Below, piece after piece: positions 1 to 8,542 of a stretch of DNA of 34,361 nucleotides. The stretch is taken from NCBI GenBank assembly GCA_018056685.1, contig JAGPFC010000028.1, positions 1-34,361 on the forward strand, in the 5' to 3' direction. Position numbers and translations under genes: made by a program. This DNA comes from Smithella sp. GTDB lineage: Bacteria > Desulfobacterota > Syntrophia > Syntrophales > Smithellaceae. The notes under the pieces are model-generated. The model saw only the letters and a program-made list of their open reading frames with translations, searched no databases and was not told the origin of the DNA. The first letter of the stretch is position 1. Each line of letters opens with the position of its first letter.

Positions 1-126
1 CTGCCCGAAGATTCCCTCATCCTCAAATTCGAATATCTGAATGATACTGAACGAAAAATTATTATGCGGGGGCCGGCAGGCAGACTCAAAGAGCTGATTA
101 AAGATACCAACATGGAGGTTGTTTAA
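1..126 (+). CDS. tsaE: TsaE (tRNA threonylcarbamoyladenosine biosynthesis ATPase), C-terminal fragment
   Basis: An open frame runs in from the window edge and stops at 124-126, giving 41 residues that begin [12 protein letters not shown] and contain GRLKELI near the end. This resembles the C-terminal tail of TsaE/YjeE, where an LP-x-D-x-L segment leads into a beta-strand and a final helix. TsaE is the small P-loop ATPase that works with TsaB and TsaD to make t6A37 in tRNAs reading ANN codons. The Walker motifs lie outside the window, so the call rests on the tail and on context: tsaE directly upstream of lysC is an arrangement I associate with deltaproteobacterial genomes. The stop codon is one base before the lysC start, suggesting translational coupling. 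Confidence 0.62.
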   Translation: MPEDSLILKFEYLNDTERKIIMRGPAGRLKELIKDTNMEVV

Positions 127-127
127 T

Positions 128-1348
128 ATGGCGTTAATTGTGCAGAAATTCGGCGGGACATCGGTTGGGGACATTGAGAAAATAAAAAATGTCGCCAGAA
201 AAGTCGCCAATGTAAAAAAAGCCGGCAATCAGGTGGTTGTTGTTCTATCCGCCATGGCGGGAGAAACAGACAGGCTCATCGATCTGGCTCATAAGGCGGC
301 CGATTCGCCCGATGAAAGAGAATACGATTCTCTGATTTCCACGGGAGAGCAGGTCACGGTGACCTTGCTGGCGATCGCTTTGAATGCCATGGGTTATCCG
401 GCGAGATCTTTTCTCGGGTTTCAGGTCAAAATATTGACGGATCAGTCCCATAAAAAAGCCAGGATATCGCTGATTCACACGGATGTCATTAAAAAGGAAC
501 TCAAGAAAGGCACTATTATTATTGTGGCCGGTTTTCAGGGCGTGGATAAGGACAACAATATTACAACGCTGGGACGGGGCGGTTCCGACACCAGCGCCGT
601 CGCTCTGGCTGCCGCGCTGAAAGCCGATCGGTGTGATATCTTTACCGATGTGGACGGTGTATATACAACTGATCCGAATGTTTGCAATAAAGCGCGGAGA
701 CTGGATAAGATTTCCTATGACGAAATGCTGGAAATGGCTATGACCGGCGCCAAGGTGCTGCAGCCCAGGTCGGTGGAAATGGCCAAGAAATATGATGTAC
801 CCGTTTATGTTAAATCAACATTCACCGATAAAGGAGGAACTCTTGTGACGAAAGAAGATAAGGATATGGAACGAGAAATTATTTCAGGCGTAACGTATGA
901 TCGCGATCAGGTAAAAATCACGGTCGTTCATGTTCCCGATCAACCGGGTGTCGCCGCCGATTTATTTTCGCCGTTGTCGGATAAAAACATCTTTGTGGAT
1001 ATGATTATTCAGAATGCCAGTTCGGAAGGCTATACCGATCTGACCTTCACCGTGTCTAAAAAAGATTTGAAGGACGCGCAGAAGATCGTGGAAGCCACGG
1101 CTAAGAAAGTCGGCGCCAAAAAAGTTGAGGTTGATGATCAGGTGGCCAAAGTGTCCATTATCGGTGTGGGGATGGCCAGTCATTCCGGCGTCGCCGCCAA
1201 GATGTTTAAGACCCTGGCCAAAGAAGGTGTCAATATTATGATGATCAGCACATCGGAAATCAAGATATCCTGCATTATTCAGCGGAAATACATGGAGCTC
1301 GCGGTATCGGTGCTGCACGACGCTTTTGAACTGGAAAAGAAAAAATAA
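128..1348 (+). CDS. lysC: Aspartate kinase, ACT-domain regulated
   Basis: Aspartokinase phosphorylates L-aspartate in the first step of lysine, threonine, methionine and diaminopimelate synthesis. The 406-residue product begins [14 protein letters not shown], the diagnostic KFGGTS nucleotide/aspartate motif. It continues with an amino-acid kinase domain (about 1-240, including [12 protein letters not shown] and [11 protein letters not shown]) and two ACT domains (about 265-400) that normally bind lysine and/or threonine for feedback inhibition. I chose ATG 128 over the TTG at 119 because GGAGG at 114-118 lies at good distance and the protein then starts as in the family. The length matches the Bacillus/Corynebacterium alpha-type enzyme. 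An internal GTG at 845, preceded by a near-perfect ribosome-binding site, may produce a separate regulatory beta subunit (see its own entry). comEA follows after 5 bases. Confidence 0.95.
   Translation: MALIVQKFGGTSVGDIEKIKNVARKVANVKKAGNQVVVVLSAMAGETDRLIDLAHKAADSPDEREYDSLISTGEQVTVTLLAIALNAMGYPARSFLGFQVKILTDQSHKKARISLIHTDVIKKELKKGTIIIVAGFQGVDKDNNITTLGRGGSDTSAVALAAALKADRCDIFTDVDGVYTTDPNVCNKARRLDKISYDEMLEMAMTGAKVLQPRSVEMAKKYDVPVYVKSTFTDKGGTLVTKEDKDMEREIISGVTYDRDQVKITVVHVPDQPGVAADLFSPLSDKNIFVDMIIQNASSEGYTDLTFTVSKKDLKDAQKIVEATAKKVGAKKVEVDDQVAKVSIIGVGMASHSGVAAKMFKTLAKEGVNIMMISTSEIKISCIIQRKYMELAVSVLHDAFELEKKK
830..1348 (+). other. Putative in-frame internal start: aspartokinase beta subunit
   Basis: Within lysC, AAAGGAGG at 830-837 is followed seven bases later by GTG at 845, which is in frame (codon 240). 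Initiation there would give a 167-residue protein consisting of only the two ACT domains. B. subtilis LysC and C. glutamicum LysC are known to be made as overlapping alpha and beta subunits from such an in-frame internal start, with beta subunits of similar size. Caveat: the GGA GGA codons encode the conserved KGGT segment of aspartokinases, so the SD-like string could be a by-product of protein conservation. Confidence 0.5.
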
Positions 1349-1353
1349 TCTTC

Positions 1354-1908
1354 ATGATCATTTCCGAAAGTAAACTGAAGGGAATAACTGTTCTGAGTCT
1401 TACGCTGGCGGTTATTCCCTTTGTTATTTTACTGTCGCGTTCCTTGAACACGCATGAAGTTCCCGTTCACGCCACTCAGTGCCGGGATTGCCGGGCGGTT
1501 GAGATTTTTGAAAATAATCAAAGCGCCGGCATTTATTTTGTCCCTCCCGAAACAAATGTTCATCAATTATTGCAATCAGCCGGTTGGGATGAAATATCAA
1601 AAAAGGATATTCCACTTAAAAACGGCATGAGGTTAATCTTGGAAGATCATTCGGGACGGAAAAACGTTGTCGTCGGTGAGATGTCGAACGCCACGAAATT
1701 ATCGATCGGCCTGCCCATAGACATTAATCAGGCCACCGAAGAAGAATTAATCCTGGTGAAAGGTATCGGGAAATCAACCGCGCAAAGCATTATTGCCCTG
1801 CGTGAGCAAATCAATCGATTTCAAGACATCAGGCAGTTGATGATGATCAGGGGAATTAAAGAAAAGAAAATGGAGGAAATACAGCATTATTTATATGTCG
1901 GCAAATAA
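1354..1908 (+). CDS. ComEA-like helix-hairpin-helix protein
   Basis: The 184-residue protein has an N-terminal membrane segment (about residues 9-28, ITVLSLTLAVIPFVILLSRS). A middle region (about 52-100) includes FVPPETNVHQLL and looks like an SLBB-type fold. The C-terminal double helix-hairpin-helix domain (about 122-180) carries DINQATEEELILVKGIGKSTAQ and a second GIKEKKMEEI hairpin. ComEA-family proteins bind double-stranded DNA non-specifically at the outer face of the membrane during uptake; the anchor fits a periplasmic DNA-binding role. It follows lysC by 5 bases, so is probably cotranscribed, and converges with the lytic transglycosylase gene. No other competence gene is visible, so an uptake role is inference from the family. 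Confidence 0.8.
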   Translation: MIISESKLKGITVLSLTLAVIPFVILLSRSLNTHEVPVHATQCRDCRAVEIFENNQSAGIYFVPPETNVHQLLQSAGWDEISKKDIPLKNGMRLILEDHSGRKNVVVGEMSNATKLSIGLPIDINQATEEELILVKGIGKSTAQSIIALREQINRFQDIRQLMMIRGIKEKKMEEIQHYLYVGK

Positions 1909-1923
1909 CCGTAAAGCGTATCG

Positions 1924-2511
1924 CTAAGAATTACTGTATTCCCGGTAAAAACTTAACACGCGTCTGACATAATTTTGCGTTTCGCGGTAGGGAGGAATGC
2001 TGTAATTATATTTAGCCACAGCCTTTTCTCCGGCATTGTAAGCCGCGAGTGCCAAGGACAAATTGCCTTTGTAAACATTCAACAGATAGCGCAGATAGCG
2101 CGCCCCGCCTTCAATGTTCTTCTCCGGATGAAAACTGTCGTCAACGTTCAGGGAGGATGCCGTCTTGGGCATCAGTTGCATCAGACCTTGAGCTCCCACG
2201 GGTGAAACAGCCCGGTGATTGAAGTTGGATTCCGCCTTGATGATGGCCTTGATCAACGCGGAATCGAGGTTGAATTTATCGGCCGCTTTGCTGATGAGAT
2301 AATCATACTTTTTTACATCCAGATTGGGACGGAAAAGAATTCTTTTTTCCCGCATGACCATAACATATTTAACGCTGGGATCTGAAGGCACGTTGGTCAG
2401 ATGCAGCACGCCTTCTTTATCCACATGCTTGTAGATATCAGCATGGGCGACATGGCCGGCGGGGATCATCCATATTGCAAGAAAAATTGAAAAAACTGTT
2501 TTGTAATTCAT
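1924..2511 (-). CDS. Lytic transglycosylase (SLT domain) with N-terminal DUF4124
   Basis: The 195-residue exported protein has a signal peptide (about 1-24, cleavage near AHA-D), a short DUF4124-like segment (IYKHVDKEGVLHLTNVP) and an SLT/goose-lysozyme-like domain from about residue 70. The catalytic glutamate is E94 in IKAESNFNHRAVSPVGAQG, followed by GLMQLMP and ALAAYNAGE, the standard family motifs. It cleaves murein glycan strands to 1,6-anhydromuropeptides in the periplasm. It is the last gene of the minus-strand run, 112 bases after the SDR gene, and has its own sigma-70-like promoter. No Shine-Dalgarno sequence precedes the ATG, and the promoter -10 box ends six bases before it, so the transcript may be leaderless. 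Confidence 0.9.
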   Translation of the reverse strand: MNYKTVFSIFLAIWMIPAGHVAHADIYKHVDKEGVLHLTNVPSDPSVKYVMVMREKRILFRPNLDVKKYDYLISKAADKFNLDSALIKAIIKAESNFNHRAVSPVGAQGLMQLMPKTASSLNVDDSFHPEKNIEGGARYLRYLLNVYKGNLSLALAAYNAGEKAVAKYNYSIPPYRETQNYVRRVLSFYREYSNS

Positions 2512-2517
2512 GTTGTT

Positions 2518-2546
2518 ATAATACTTTATAGATATCGAAAGTTCAA
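2518..2546 (-). promoter_or_regulatory. Sigma-70-type promoter of the lytic transglycosylase gene (possibly leaderless)
   Basis: Read on the minus strand, TTGAAC (2546-2541) is separated by exactly 17 bases from TATTAT (2523-2518). Only AACAAC then separates the -10 box from the ATG at 2511-2509. Transcription would start at or very near the A of the start codon. Confidence 0.55.
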
Positions 2547-2623
2547 TAATTTTTTAATGACCATCGGCACGTGCTGAAATTCATTCGAAAAAATCACTTC
2601 AAAAAACTGAATAAGCATGAATG

Positions 2624-3376
2624 TTAAATCGTGATGCCGCCATCAATGGCGAGGACTTGTCCCGTCACATAGCTGGAAGCTTCCGATGCCAGAAAAATAA
2701 CGGCGCCAACCATTTCTTCCGGTTCGGCCGGACGTCCCAGCGGTGTTCGGCTCATGGCGATGTTCAGAATATCCTGATTGGACCAGAGCGGTTCGCTGAA
2801 TTTAGTTTTCGTTAAACTGGGCGCAATGGCGTTGACCCGGATGTTATAGATAGCCCATTGCTGAGCCATTACTTTTGTGGCCATGATCACGCCGGCTTTG
2901 CTGATGGAATACACCGGCAGGATATCGGGAGAAATGCCGGCAACAGAGGCGACATTGACAATCTTTCCGCCTCCATGTTCCTTCATCAGACGGGCGATGG
3001 CCTGGCTCAAGAAAAACAGACCCTTGAGATTCAGGTTCATAATGGAATCCCAGGCGCGATCGTCGATATCGATGGCCGCGGCCATTGAAGGATTCGTGGC
3101 GGCATTATTGACCAGAATATCAATTCTACCGAACTGGGCTTTGACTTTTTCAACCAGATTCTTTATTTCTTCCAAACGGCCGATGTGCGTGGCTACGGCC
3201 AGAGATTTTCTGCCCAGGACTTTTATTTCTTCGGCGACATTTTCCAGATCGGCTATTTTGCGGCTGGTTACAATAACATCCGCGCCGGACTTGGCCAGGC
3301 CTAGGGCGATAGCGCGTCCGATGCCTCTGCTTCCGCCGGTGACCAGAGCCACTTTGTTTTCCAGAGATAAATTCAT
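2624..3376 (-). CDS. SDR-family oxidoreductase (FabG-like)
   Basis: This 250-residue classical short-chain dehydrogenase has the Rossmann motif TGGSRGIG (residues 13-20), NNAA at 90-93, the catalytic serine in NVAS (S144) and YxxxK (Y156, K160 in VYSISKAG). The C-terminal segment SSYVTGQVLAIDGG is typical of FabG and glucose dehydrogenase-like members. R39 after the second strand suggests a preference for NADP(H), though the substrate cannot be read from sequence. It lies 28 bases downstream of ybeY with a strong AGGAGG site before the ATG. It is probably cotranscribed but is not obviously linked in function to its neighbours. A role in acyl-CoA or acyl-ACP metabolism is plausible but unproven. 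Confidence 0.88.
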   Translation of the reverse strand: MNLSLENKVALVTGGSRGIGRAIALGLAKSGADVIVTSRKIADLENVAEEIKVLGRKSLAVATHIGRLEEIKNLVEKVKAQFGRIDILVNNAATNPSMAAAIDIDDRAWDSIMNLNLKGLFFLSQAIARLMKEHGGGKIVNVASVAGISPDILPVYSISKAGVIMATKVMAQQWAIYNIRVNAIAPSLTKTKFSEPLWSNQDILNIAMSRTPLGRPAEPEEMVGAVIFLASEASSYVTGQVLAIDGGITI

Positions 3377-3404
3377 GGTTTGTTTCCTCCTATTAACGTT
3401 ATGT

Positions 3405-3860
3405 TTAGATGAGTACTTGGTTGCGGTTAAGTTTGCTGAATATTTCCTTCTCTTTTTGTTTCATCTTTCTGGTTTCGGCTTGTGAAGTATTTTCGTGGTT
3501 ATACCCCAGTAGATGAAGAATGCCGTGAATCAAAAGGTATTCAATTTCCTGTTCCAGGGCCAGATTGCCTTTCAGGGCGTCTTTTTGAGCCGTATCCAGG
3601 GAGATGACAACATCGCCAAGCAATTGGGGATTGATATTGCCATGCTCACCCTCCTGCAGGGAAAATGAAATAACATTGGTGGTTTTATCACGTCCCAGAT
3701 ATGTTTTATTTAACGCCTGAATATGCTTATCATCAGTCAAGACGATGCTGACTTCTTTATCCGGACAGTCCAGAAGTTGAAAAATTGTGGAAACGGTGCT
3801 GCGGATTTTCCTTTTTTCAATTTTGAATCTGGATTGTCTGTTTTCGATTTGTATTTTCAT
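3405..3860 (-). CDS. ybeY: Endoribonuclease YbeY, rRNA maturation factor
   Basis: YbeY is a zinc-dependent endoribonuclease involved in 16S rRNA 3'-end maturation and 70S quality control. From the MKIQIEN start the protein is 151 residues, usual for the family, with NVISFSL and the zinc motif HGILHLLGYNH (H112, H116, H122). Upstream in-frame ATGs at 3878 and 3899 would add 6 or 13 poorly conserved basic residues; I prefer 3860 because it gives the usual family N-terminus. The gene overlaps the 3' end of pgpH (stop at 3817), and phoH lies beyond. phoH-pgpH-ybeY is a widespread conserved cluster. Confidence 0.92.
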   Translation of the reverse strand: MKIQIENRQSRFKIEKRKIRSTVSTIFQLLDCPDKEVSIVLTDDKHIQALNKTYLGRDKTTNVISFSLQEGEHGNINPQLLGDVVISLDTAQKDALKGNLALEQEIEYLLIHGILHLLGYNHENTSQAETRKMKQKEKEIFSKLNRNQVLI

Positions 3861-6183
3861 CGGTCTCTTTTTTTCCATTGCCTTCTTTAGGCGCTGCATC
3901 CGGGTAATCCACGCGGTGATGGAAAATTCCCGTAAGAATTTTTGTAAAAGTTTCCGCTATCGTATTTAAATTACTTAACGTTAATTCGCATTCGTCAAGT
4001 TGGCCGTCCATGTAAATGCCTTCAATTCTTTCGCGAACCAGGGATTTGATTCTGGCGGGTGTCGGATTGCTCAGCGTACGCGATGACGCTTCAATGACAT
4101 CGCCCAGCATAATCAAGCCCGCTTCTTTCGTTTGCGGTTTGGGACCGGGATAACGGAAGTCGGTTTCCGATAAAGACCGGATAGATTCATCCTTGTCTTT
4201 TTTGGCTTTTCCATAGAAGTAACTGACAATGCTGGTTCCGTGATGCTGCCTGATGATGTTAATAATCTGACGGCCGAGTTTGGCCTGCGCAGCCAGTTCG
4301 CAACCGTCTTTGACATGCGAGATGATAATCAGACCGCTCATTTTGGGTGATAATTTATCGTGCCGGTTATCGGAGCTCTGCTGATTTTCGATAAAATAGA
4401 GAGGTTTTTTCAGCTTGCCGATGTCGTGGTAATAGGCGCTGACCTTGACCAGTAAAGAGTTGGCCCCGATGGCTTCTGCCGCGGCTTCAGCCAGAGAAGA
4501 AACGATAATACTGTGATGATACGTTCCCGGAGCTTCAAGAATCATCCTTTGAAACAGAGGCTGGTTGAGATTGGCCAGTTCCAGAAGTTTGATATCCGTG
4601 ATGAAGCCGAAAGCACTTTCAAAAAGCGGTGTAATGCCGGCGACCAGAATGCCGGTTAAAATGCCGCCGATAAATCCCATGATTAATCTGATCCAGAGAT
4701 CGTTCAAGAGATTGCCGGTAATCAGGTTCAGGCAAATGATCGCGACCATGTTGATGATGCCTAAGAAAAGACCTATTTTCATAAAAACAGAACGCTGACG
4801 AATGCGCACGATCTGGTAGGAAGCCGCGATGGATCCCAGAAAAGAAAAAAGCGGGAAAATGACTTTTTCATCAAAGATAAAACCGATCAGAAAAGAGGTC
4901 AGGGCGCTGATAATCAGCGCCACGTTTCTGTTAATCAGAATGGCGGTTGTCATGGCTCCCAGAGCGAAGGGAATGGCGTAATAACAGGCATCCACCGGGA
5001 TGGAAGGGAATGATCTGTTGATGGCCATGGCAATGAAAATCCCTATTTTGATGAGCATAATTTGCAGCAAGGCGATGATCCCGAAGACCAGCAGGTCCAG
5101 GTTGGAACGTTCTGACGTTTTGCTCCAGTTTCGCGTGCGCCATAGATACAGGACAATCGAAAGAAACATTGCCGTCAAGAAAAATCCCAGCAACGTCGAA
5201 AATCTCGCAAATTTGTTTTCCTCGGCGGATTTATAATACGCGTTTAATTTGGCTAACTGAAAATAGCCGATTTTTTCACCTTCGCGGACAATCATTTCGT
5301 TTTTTTGCACCTGAAAGAATGTCGGGGTGGAGTCGCCCATAACGGAAATCTTCTTTCTTTCCGTGGCTTCTTTGTTAAAGGTCAGATTCGGTTCAATGAG
5401 TTTCTTTATAATGGAAAGGGATGTTTCTTTCACGGATGGCGTCTCTTCCCTGAATACCATATCCACGGTTTTCGAAAGCGGGGTGTCTATGTCGTTGATG
5501 TTATATAAAGAAGACAGATCTTTTATTTCTTCCGAAATCTGTGTCTTCAAATTTCGGATGATGATTCCCTTTTGTTTTTCTGATCGGTCGAAAACATCAC
5601 TGGTGATATATTTATTTTCATAAAAAGAAATGATCGTGTTGGAAAGCTTTTGCTGAATGTCGTCGGAGAATTTGTTTTCATTTAAAAAATAGAACTCTTC
5701 CGGGCTCAGGTAAATTCCTAACTTTGATTCCAGGAATTTCTTTTCATTTTGCAGGTATATGAAATCTGATTTCTCCTGGGTTGTTTTTTCCCTGGTGTGG
5801 ATGTCCTGTCTTTCCGCCGCAATGGACAGTGCTTTAACAAGTCGTGTCCTTATGTCGTCAACCAGGTTGCTGTTATAGTCATAAACGGGCAGAATATTTT
5901 CGGCGTCTTCCATTTTTTTCTGCTCGGTGGCCTGTCGGTCTTCAACCAGAAAAGCATAATCCGCTTTAATATTCTTCGGAGCGATCATGCCGAGCTGAAA
6001 TTTCGGTTCGGAGAACTGAAGCCCCGGCGCCATCAGCAAGGCGAGGATGGTGCAGAGGATAAAAGCGATAGCCCATCTCTGGAAAAGACTGTTTTTCACA
6101 AAATCGAAATAGGGCGCAATCTTTGTCAGATAGGGCTGAAAAAAAATAACAAATTTATTTTTGAAACGATCAAGATAACTCAT
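3817..6183 (-). CDS. pgpH: 7TM-HD phosphodiesterase, PgpH family (cyclic-di-AMP hydrolase-like)
   Basis: The 788-residue membrane protein has an N-terminal transmembrane segment (about 34-52), a large extracytoplasmic region to about residue 330 (7TMR-HDED type), seven hydrophobic segments (about 330-540), and a cytoplasmic HD domain. The metal-binding motif is YYHDIGKLKKP, with H586 and D587, preceded by TYHHSIIV and followed by IRQHHGTS. Listeria PgpH hydrolyses c-di-AMP to pApA. Whether this organism makes c-di-AMP cannot be judged here, because no DAC-domain cyclase is in the window. The start codon lies one base beyond the phoH stop, and the 3' end overlaps ybeY, so the three genes are almost certainly translated from one mRNA. 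Confidence 0.93.
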   Translation of the reverse strand: MSYLDRFKNKFVIFFQPYLTKIAPYFDFVKNSLFQRWAIAFILCTILALLMAPGLQFSEPKFQLGMIAPKNIKADYAFLVEDRQATEQKKMEDAENILPVYDYNSNLVDDIRTRLVKALSIAAERQDIHTREKTTQEKSDFIYLQNEKKFLESKLGIYLSPEEFYFLNENKFSDDIQQKLSNTIISFYENKYITSDVFDRSEKQKGIIIRNLKTQISEEIKDLSSLYNINDIDTPLSKTVDMVFREETPSVKETSLSIIKKLIEPNLTFNKEATERKKISVMGDSTPTFFQVQKNEMIVREGEKIGYFQLAKLNAYYKSAEENKFARFSTLLGFFLTAMFLSIVLYLWRTRNWSKTSERSNLDLLVFGIIALLQIMLIKIGIFIAMAINRSFPSIPVDACYYAIPFALGAMTTAILINRNVALIISALTSFLIGFIFDEKVIFPLFSFLGSIAASYQIVRIRQRSVFMKIGLFLGIINMVAIICLNLITGNLLNDLWIRLIMGFIGGILTGILVAGITPLFESAFGFITDIKLLELANLNQPLFQRMILEAPGTYHHSIIVSSLAEAAAEAIGANSLLVKVSAYYHDIGKLKKPLYFIENQQSSDNRHDKLSPKMSGLIIISHVKDGCELAAQAKLGRQIINIIRQHHGTSIVSYFYGKAKKDKDESIRSLSETDFRYPGPKPQTKEAGLIMLGDVIEASSRTLSNPTPARIKSLVRERIEGIYMDGQLDECELTLSNLNTIAETFTKILTGIFHHRVDYPDAAPKEGNGKKETDENTNRKQTIQIQN

Positions 6184-6184
6184 A

Positions 6185-7180
6185 TCATTTATGATGATGG
6201 GTGGTTTTCTCTTTATCTAAAAGAGAATAGGCTTTGATGATATCCTGAACCAGGGGGTGCCGGATGACATCAACTTCTGAAAAATGCACAAAGCGAATGC
6301 CGGTATATTTTTTCAGGATTTTTTCAGCTTCCACCAGGCCGGAAACTTTTTCCGTCGGCAAATCGACCTGGGTGATATCACCGGTGATGATGGCCTTGGA
6401 GCCGAATCCCAGACGGGTCAGAAACATTTTCATCTGCTCCGATGTCGTGTTCTGCGCTTCATCCAGAATAATAAAAGAATCATTGAGCGTTCGTCCCCGC
6501 ATAAAAGCCAGGGGCGCAACCTCGATCAATCCCTTGTTGATAAGCGCAGTCGCCCTTTCCATATCAATCATATCATAAAGCGCGTCATACAGGGGGCGCA
6601 GATAAGGATTGACTTTTTCCGCCAGATCTCCCGGTAGAAACCCCAGTCTTTCGCCGGCCTCCACGGCCGGTCGCGCCAGGATAATTCTTTGAACTTTTCT
6701 CTCCAGCAGATAAGAGACGGCCATGGCCATGGCCAGATAGGTTTTACCGGTTCCGGCAGGACCGATGGCAAAAACCATATCACAAGACCTCATATATTCG
6801 ATGTAGAGTCGCTGCGCGATGCTTTTCGGGGTGATGACCCGTTTCTGGGAGGAAATAAAAACCGTATCCAGAAAGATGCTGGCCAGGTCGAAGGTTATAT
6901 CTTCAGACAGGATACGGTGAGCGTAGTCAATATCGGCAGACTGAATGTGCCAGCCCTTTTCCATGATGGCATAAAGCTGCTGAAGCATGGTGCTGATTTT
7001 GTGGACATTGCCGTTGTGGCCGGATATGGTAATGGAATTTCCCCAGGCCTTGACTTTGACCGGCTCCAGCTTTTCAATAAATTTTAAATGTTTATCATGC
7101 TCGCCGCAGAGATTTTTCAGCAGGTTGTGATCCGCAAAGAAAATTTTTTCAGTGTCGGCGATTTTATTTTCTTTTGTCAA
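6185..7180 (-). CDS. phoH: PhoH-like ATPase
   Basis: The 331-residue protein has a KH-like N-terminal region (about 30-75) and a PhoH P-loop domain with Walker A GPAGTGKT (140-147) and Walker B ILDEAQNTT (DEAQ at 240-243). The segment RPAVEAGERLGFLPGD is characteristic of PhoH. The family is predicted to be an RNA helicase/ATPase-like partner of YbeY, and its adjacency to pgpH and ybeY supports a role in RNA or ribosome metabolism. It ends one base before the pgpH start. A gap of about 100 bases separates it from the upstream M20 gene, leaving room for a separate promoter, though I see no clear one. Confidence 0.94.
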   Translation of the reverse strand: MTKENKIADTEKIFFADHNLLKNLCGEHDKHLKFIEKLEPVKVKAWGNSITISGHNGNVHKISTMLQQLYAIMEKGWHIQSADIDYAHRILSEDITFDLASIFLDTVFISSQKRVITPKSIAQRLYIEYMRSCDMVFAIGPAGTGKTYLAMAMAVSYLLERKVQRIILARPAVEAGERLGFLPGDLAEKVNPYLRPLYDALYDMIDMERATALINKGLIEVAPLAFMRGRTLNDSFIILDEAQNTTSEQMKMFLTRLGFGSKAIITGDITQVDLPTEKVSGLVEAEKILKKYTGIRFVHFSEVDVIRHPLVQDIIKAYSLLDKEKTTHHHK

Positions 7181-7280
7181 AATAGTGATCTACCTCTGAC
7201 TGGAGATACATTTGTATTTTTTCCGCCTTTTATCACGTCGATTTATTCAATGCAATACATATTGATTGGCTGGCAAGTGC

Positions 7281-8522
7281 TCAATTTTTCAGAAATAAAC
7301 AGGCAAAAACTTTGGCGTTGCCCAGCATATTGTCAATCGGACAGTTTTCATCAGGCTGATGGGCGTTCTGATTCGTTTTCGACCAGACGGCCACCGGGTA
7401 ATTCTTTTTGCGGATATAAGAGGCAACGGTTCCCGCGCCGACACCGCCGGCGAAAGACTGCACGTTGTAAACTTTCTGAATGGCTTCCTGCAGGGCCAGC
7501 ACAACAGGCGCATCGGCCGCTGTGGGCTTTGCTGACTGAACGTATTGGGCGGTGGAGATTTCTATCTGAACCTTGAATTTCTTTTCAACCTTGCGGACAA
7601 TGTGATGTATCTCCGCCATGACCTCCTGCAAATCATATTCCGGCAGCACCCGGCAATCCATACAGAAAACATCTTCACCGGGAATGGTGTTGATGTTTCC
7701 CACGTTGGCTTCCTTTTTCGTCGGTTCAAAGGTGCTTTGCGGTGGATCAAAGAGCGGATCGGTGTTGGAAAATATTTTTCTGAGTTTGACCAGTTTGGTA
7801 ACCAGGTGGGATGCGGCGACAAAAGCGTTATTGCCGAGGTGCGGATTGGAGCCGTGGCATTGTTTTCCTATGGTTTTAAAACACAACCAGAGCATGCTCT
7901 TTTCGGCGACTTCGATGAGCGAGCCCTCGGGATTGCCCGAATCGGGAACCACAATCAGATCATCCTCACGGAAAAGATTTTCGGTCGAATCAATCATGTA
8001 ATGCAAACCCTTGTTGCTCGAGGTTTCTTCATCCGAAACAAAGGCAAGTTTAATCGACGTTTCAGGCGTGACTCCTTCATCCATGAACGCTTTAACGGCA
8101 AAGATGGAAGCGACCATGTCCTGTTGATTGTCTTCTACGCCGCGACCGAAAATGTGATGGTCTTTCACGTAGGCCTGATAGGGATCATGACTCCAGAGGC
8201 GCAGCTCGCCGGGGGGAACAATATCCATGTGGGTAATAATCCAGATGAATTTATTTTTGTTTTTCCCCTCGAAGGTCGTGACAAAATTGGGCCGGATACC
8301 GGAGGACACTCTTGAATCCTGCGCTTCGTAATGCTTGAAATTTGTGAAGCCCATTTGCGCCAGGCGTTCTTTCAGAAAATTGGCTTTCAGAAGTTCGCCG
8401 TCGCCGCCGTTTTCCGGTCCGACCGCCGGGTGGGCGGTAAGTGCCGTCTGCAATTCAATCATTGCCTCGCGATAGGAGTCTATTCTTTGTGATATTTTCG
8501 TAAATATGGTTTCGTCAATCAT
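7281..8522 (-). CDS. M20-family metallohydrolase (ArgE/DapE/ACY1-like)
   Basis: This 413-residue protein has the M20 dinuclear zinc motifs: THMDIVPPG (H98, D100), GRGVEDNQQD (bridging D131 after the catalytic-region E130), and SDEETSS (E165/E166, the general base and ligand). A dimerisation-type insertion follows (CFKTIGKQCHGSNPHLGNNA), and the C-terminal histidine is in NQNAHQPDE. Family members hydrolyse N-acyl amino acids or dipeptides. The substrate is not evident, and argE or dapE should not be assigned from this alone. AAGGATAG precedes the ATG. It lies 20 bases downstream of two M16 peptidase-family genes, suggesting a shared role in peptide turnover. Confidence 0.88.
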   Translation of the reverse strand: MIDETIFTKISQRIDSYREAMIELQTALTAHPAVGPENGGDGELLKANFLKERLAQMGFTNFKHYEAQDSRVSSGIRPNFVTTFEGKNKNKFIWIITHMDIVPPGELRLWSHDPYQAYVKDHHIFGRGVEDNQQDMVASIFAVKAFMDEGVTPETSIKLAFVSDEETSSNKGLHYMIDSTENLFREDDLIVVPDSGNPEGSLIEVAEKSMLWLCFKTIGKQCHGSNPHLGNNAFVAASHLVTKLVKLRKIFSNTDPLFDPPQSTFEPTKKEANVGNINTIPGEDVFCMDCRVLPEYDLQEVMAEIHHIVRKVEKKFKVQIEISTAQYVQSAKPTAADAPVVLALQEAIQKVYNVQSFAGGVGAGTVASYIRKKNYPVAVWSKTNQNAHQPDENCPIDNMLGNAKVFACLFLKN

Positions 8523-8542
8523 AAACTATCCTTCAATAAAAT

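Noticed and set aside
2877..3485. 202-residue plus-strand frame opposite the SDR gene
   Set aside because: Composition (Met/Arg/Ser-rich) is typical of antisense translation; the minus-strand SDR and YbeY motifs are decisive.
7545..8315. 256-residue plus-strand frame opposite the M20 gene
   Set aside because: The M20 protein on the minus strand has all family motifs; the plus-strand product has none and is a shadow of that gene.
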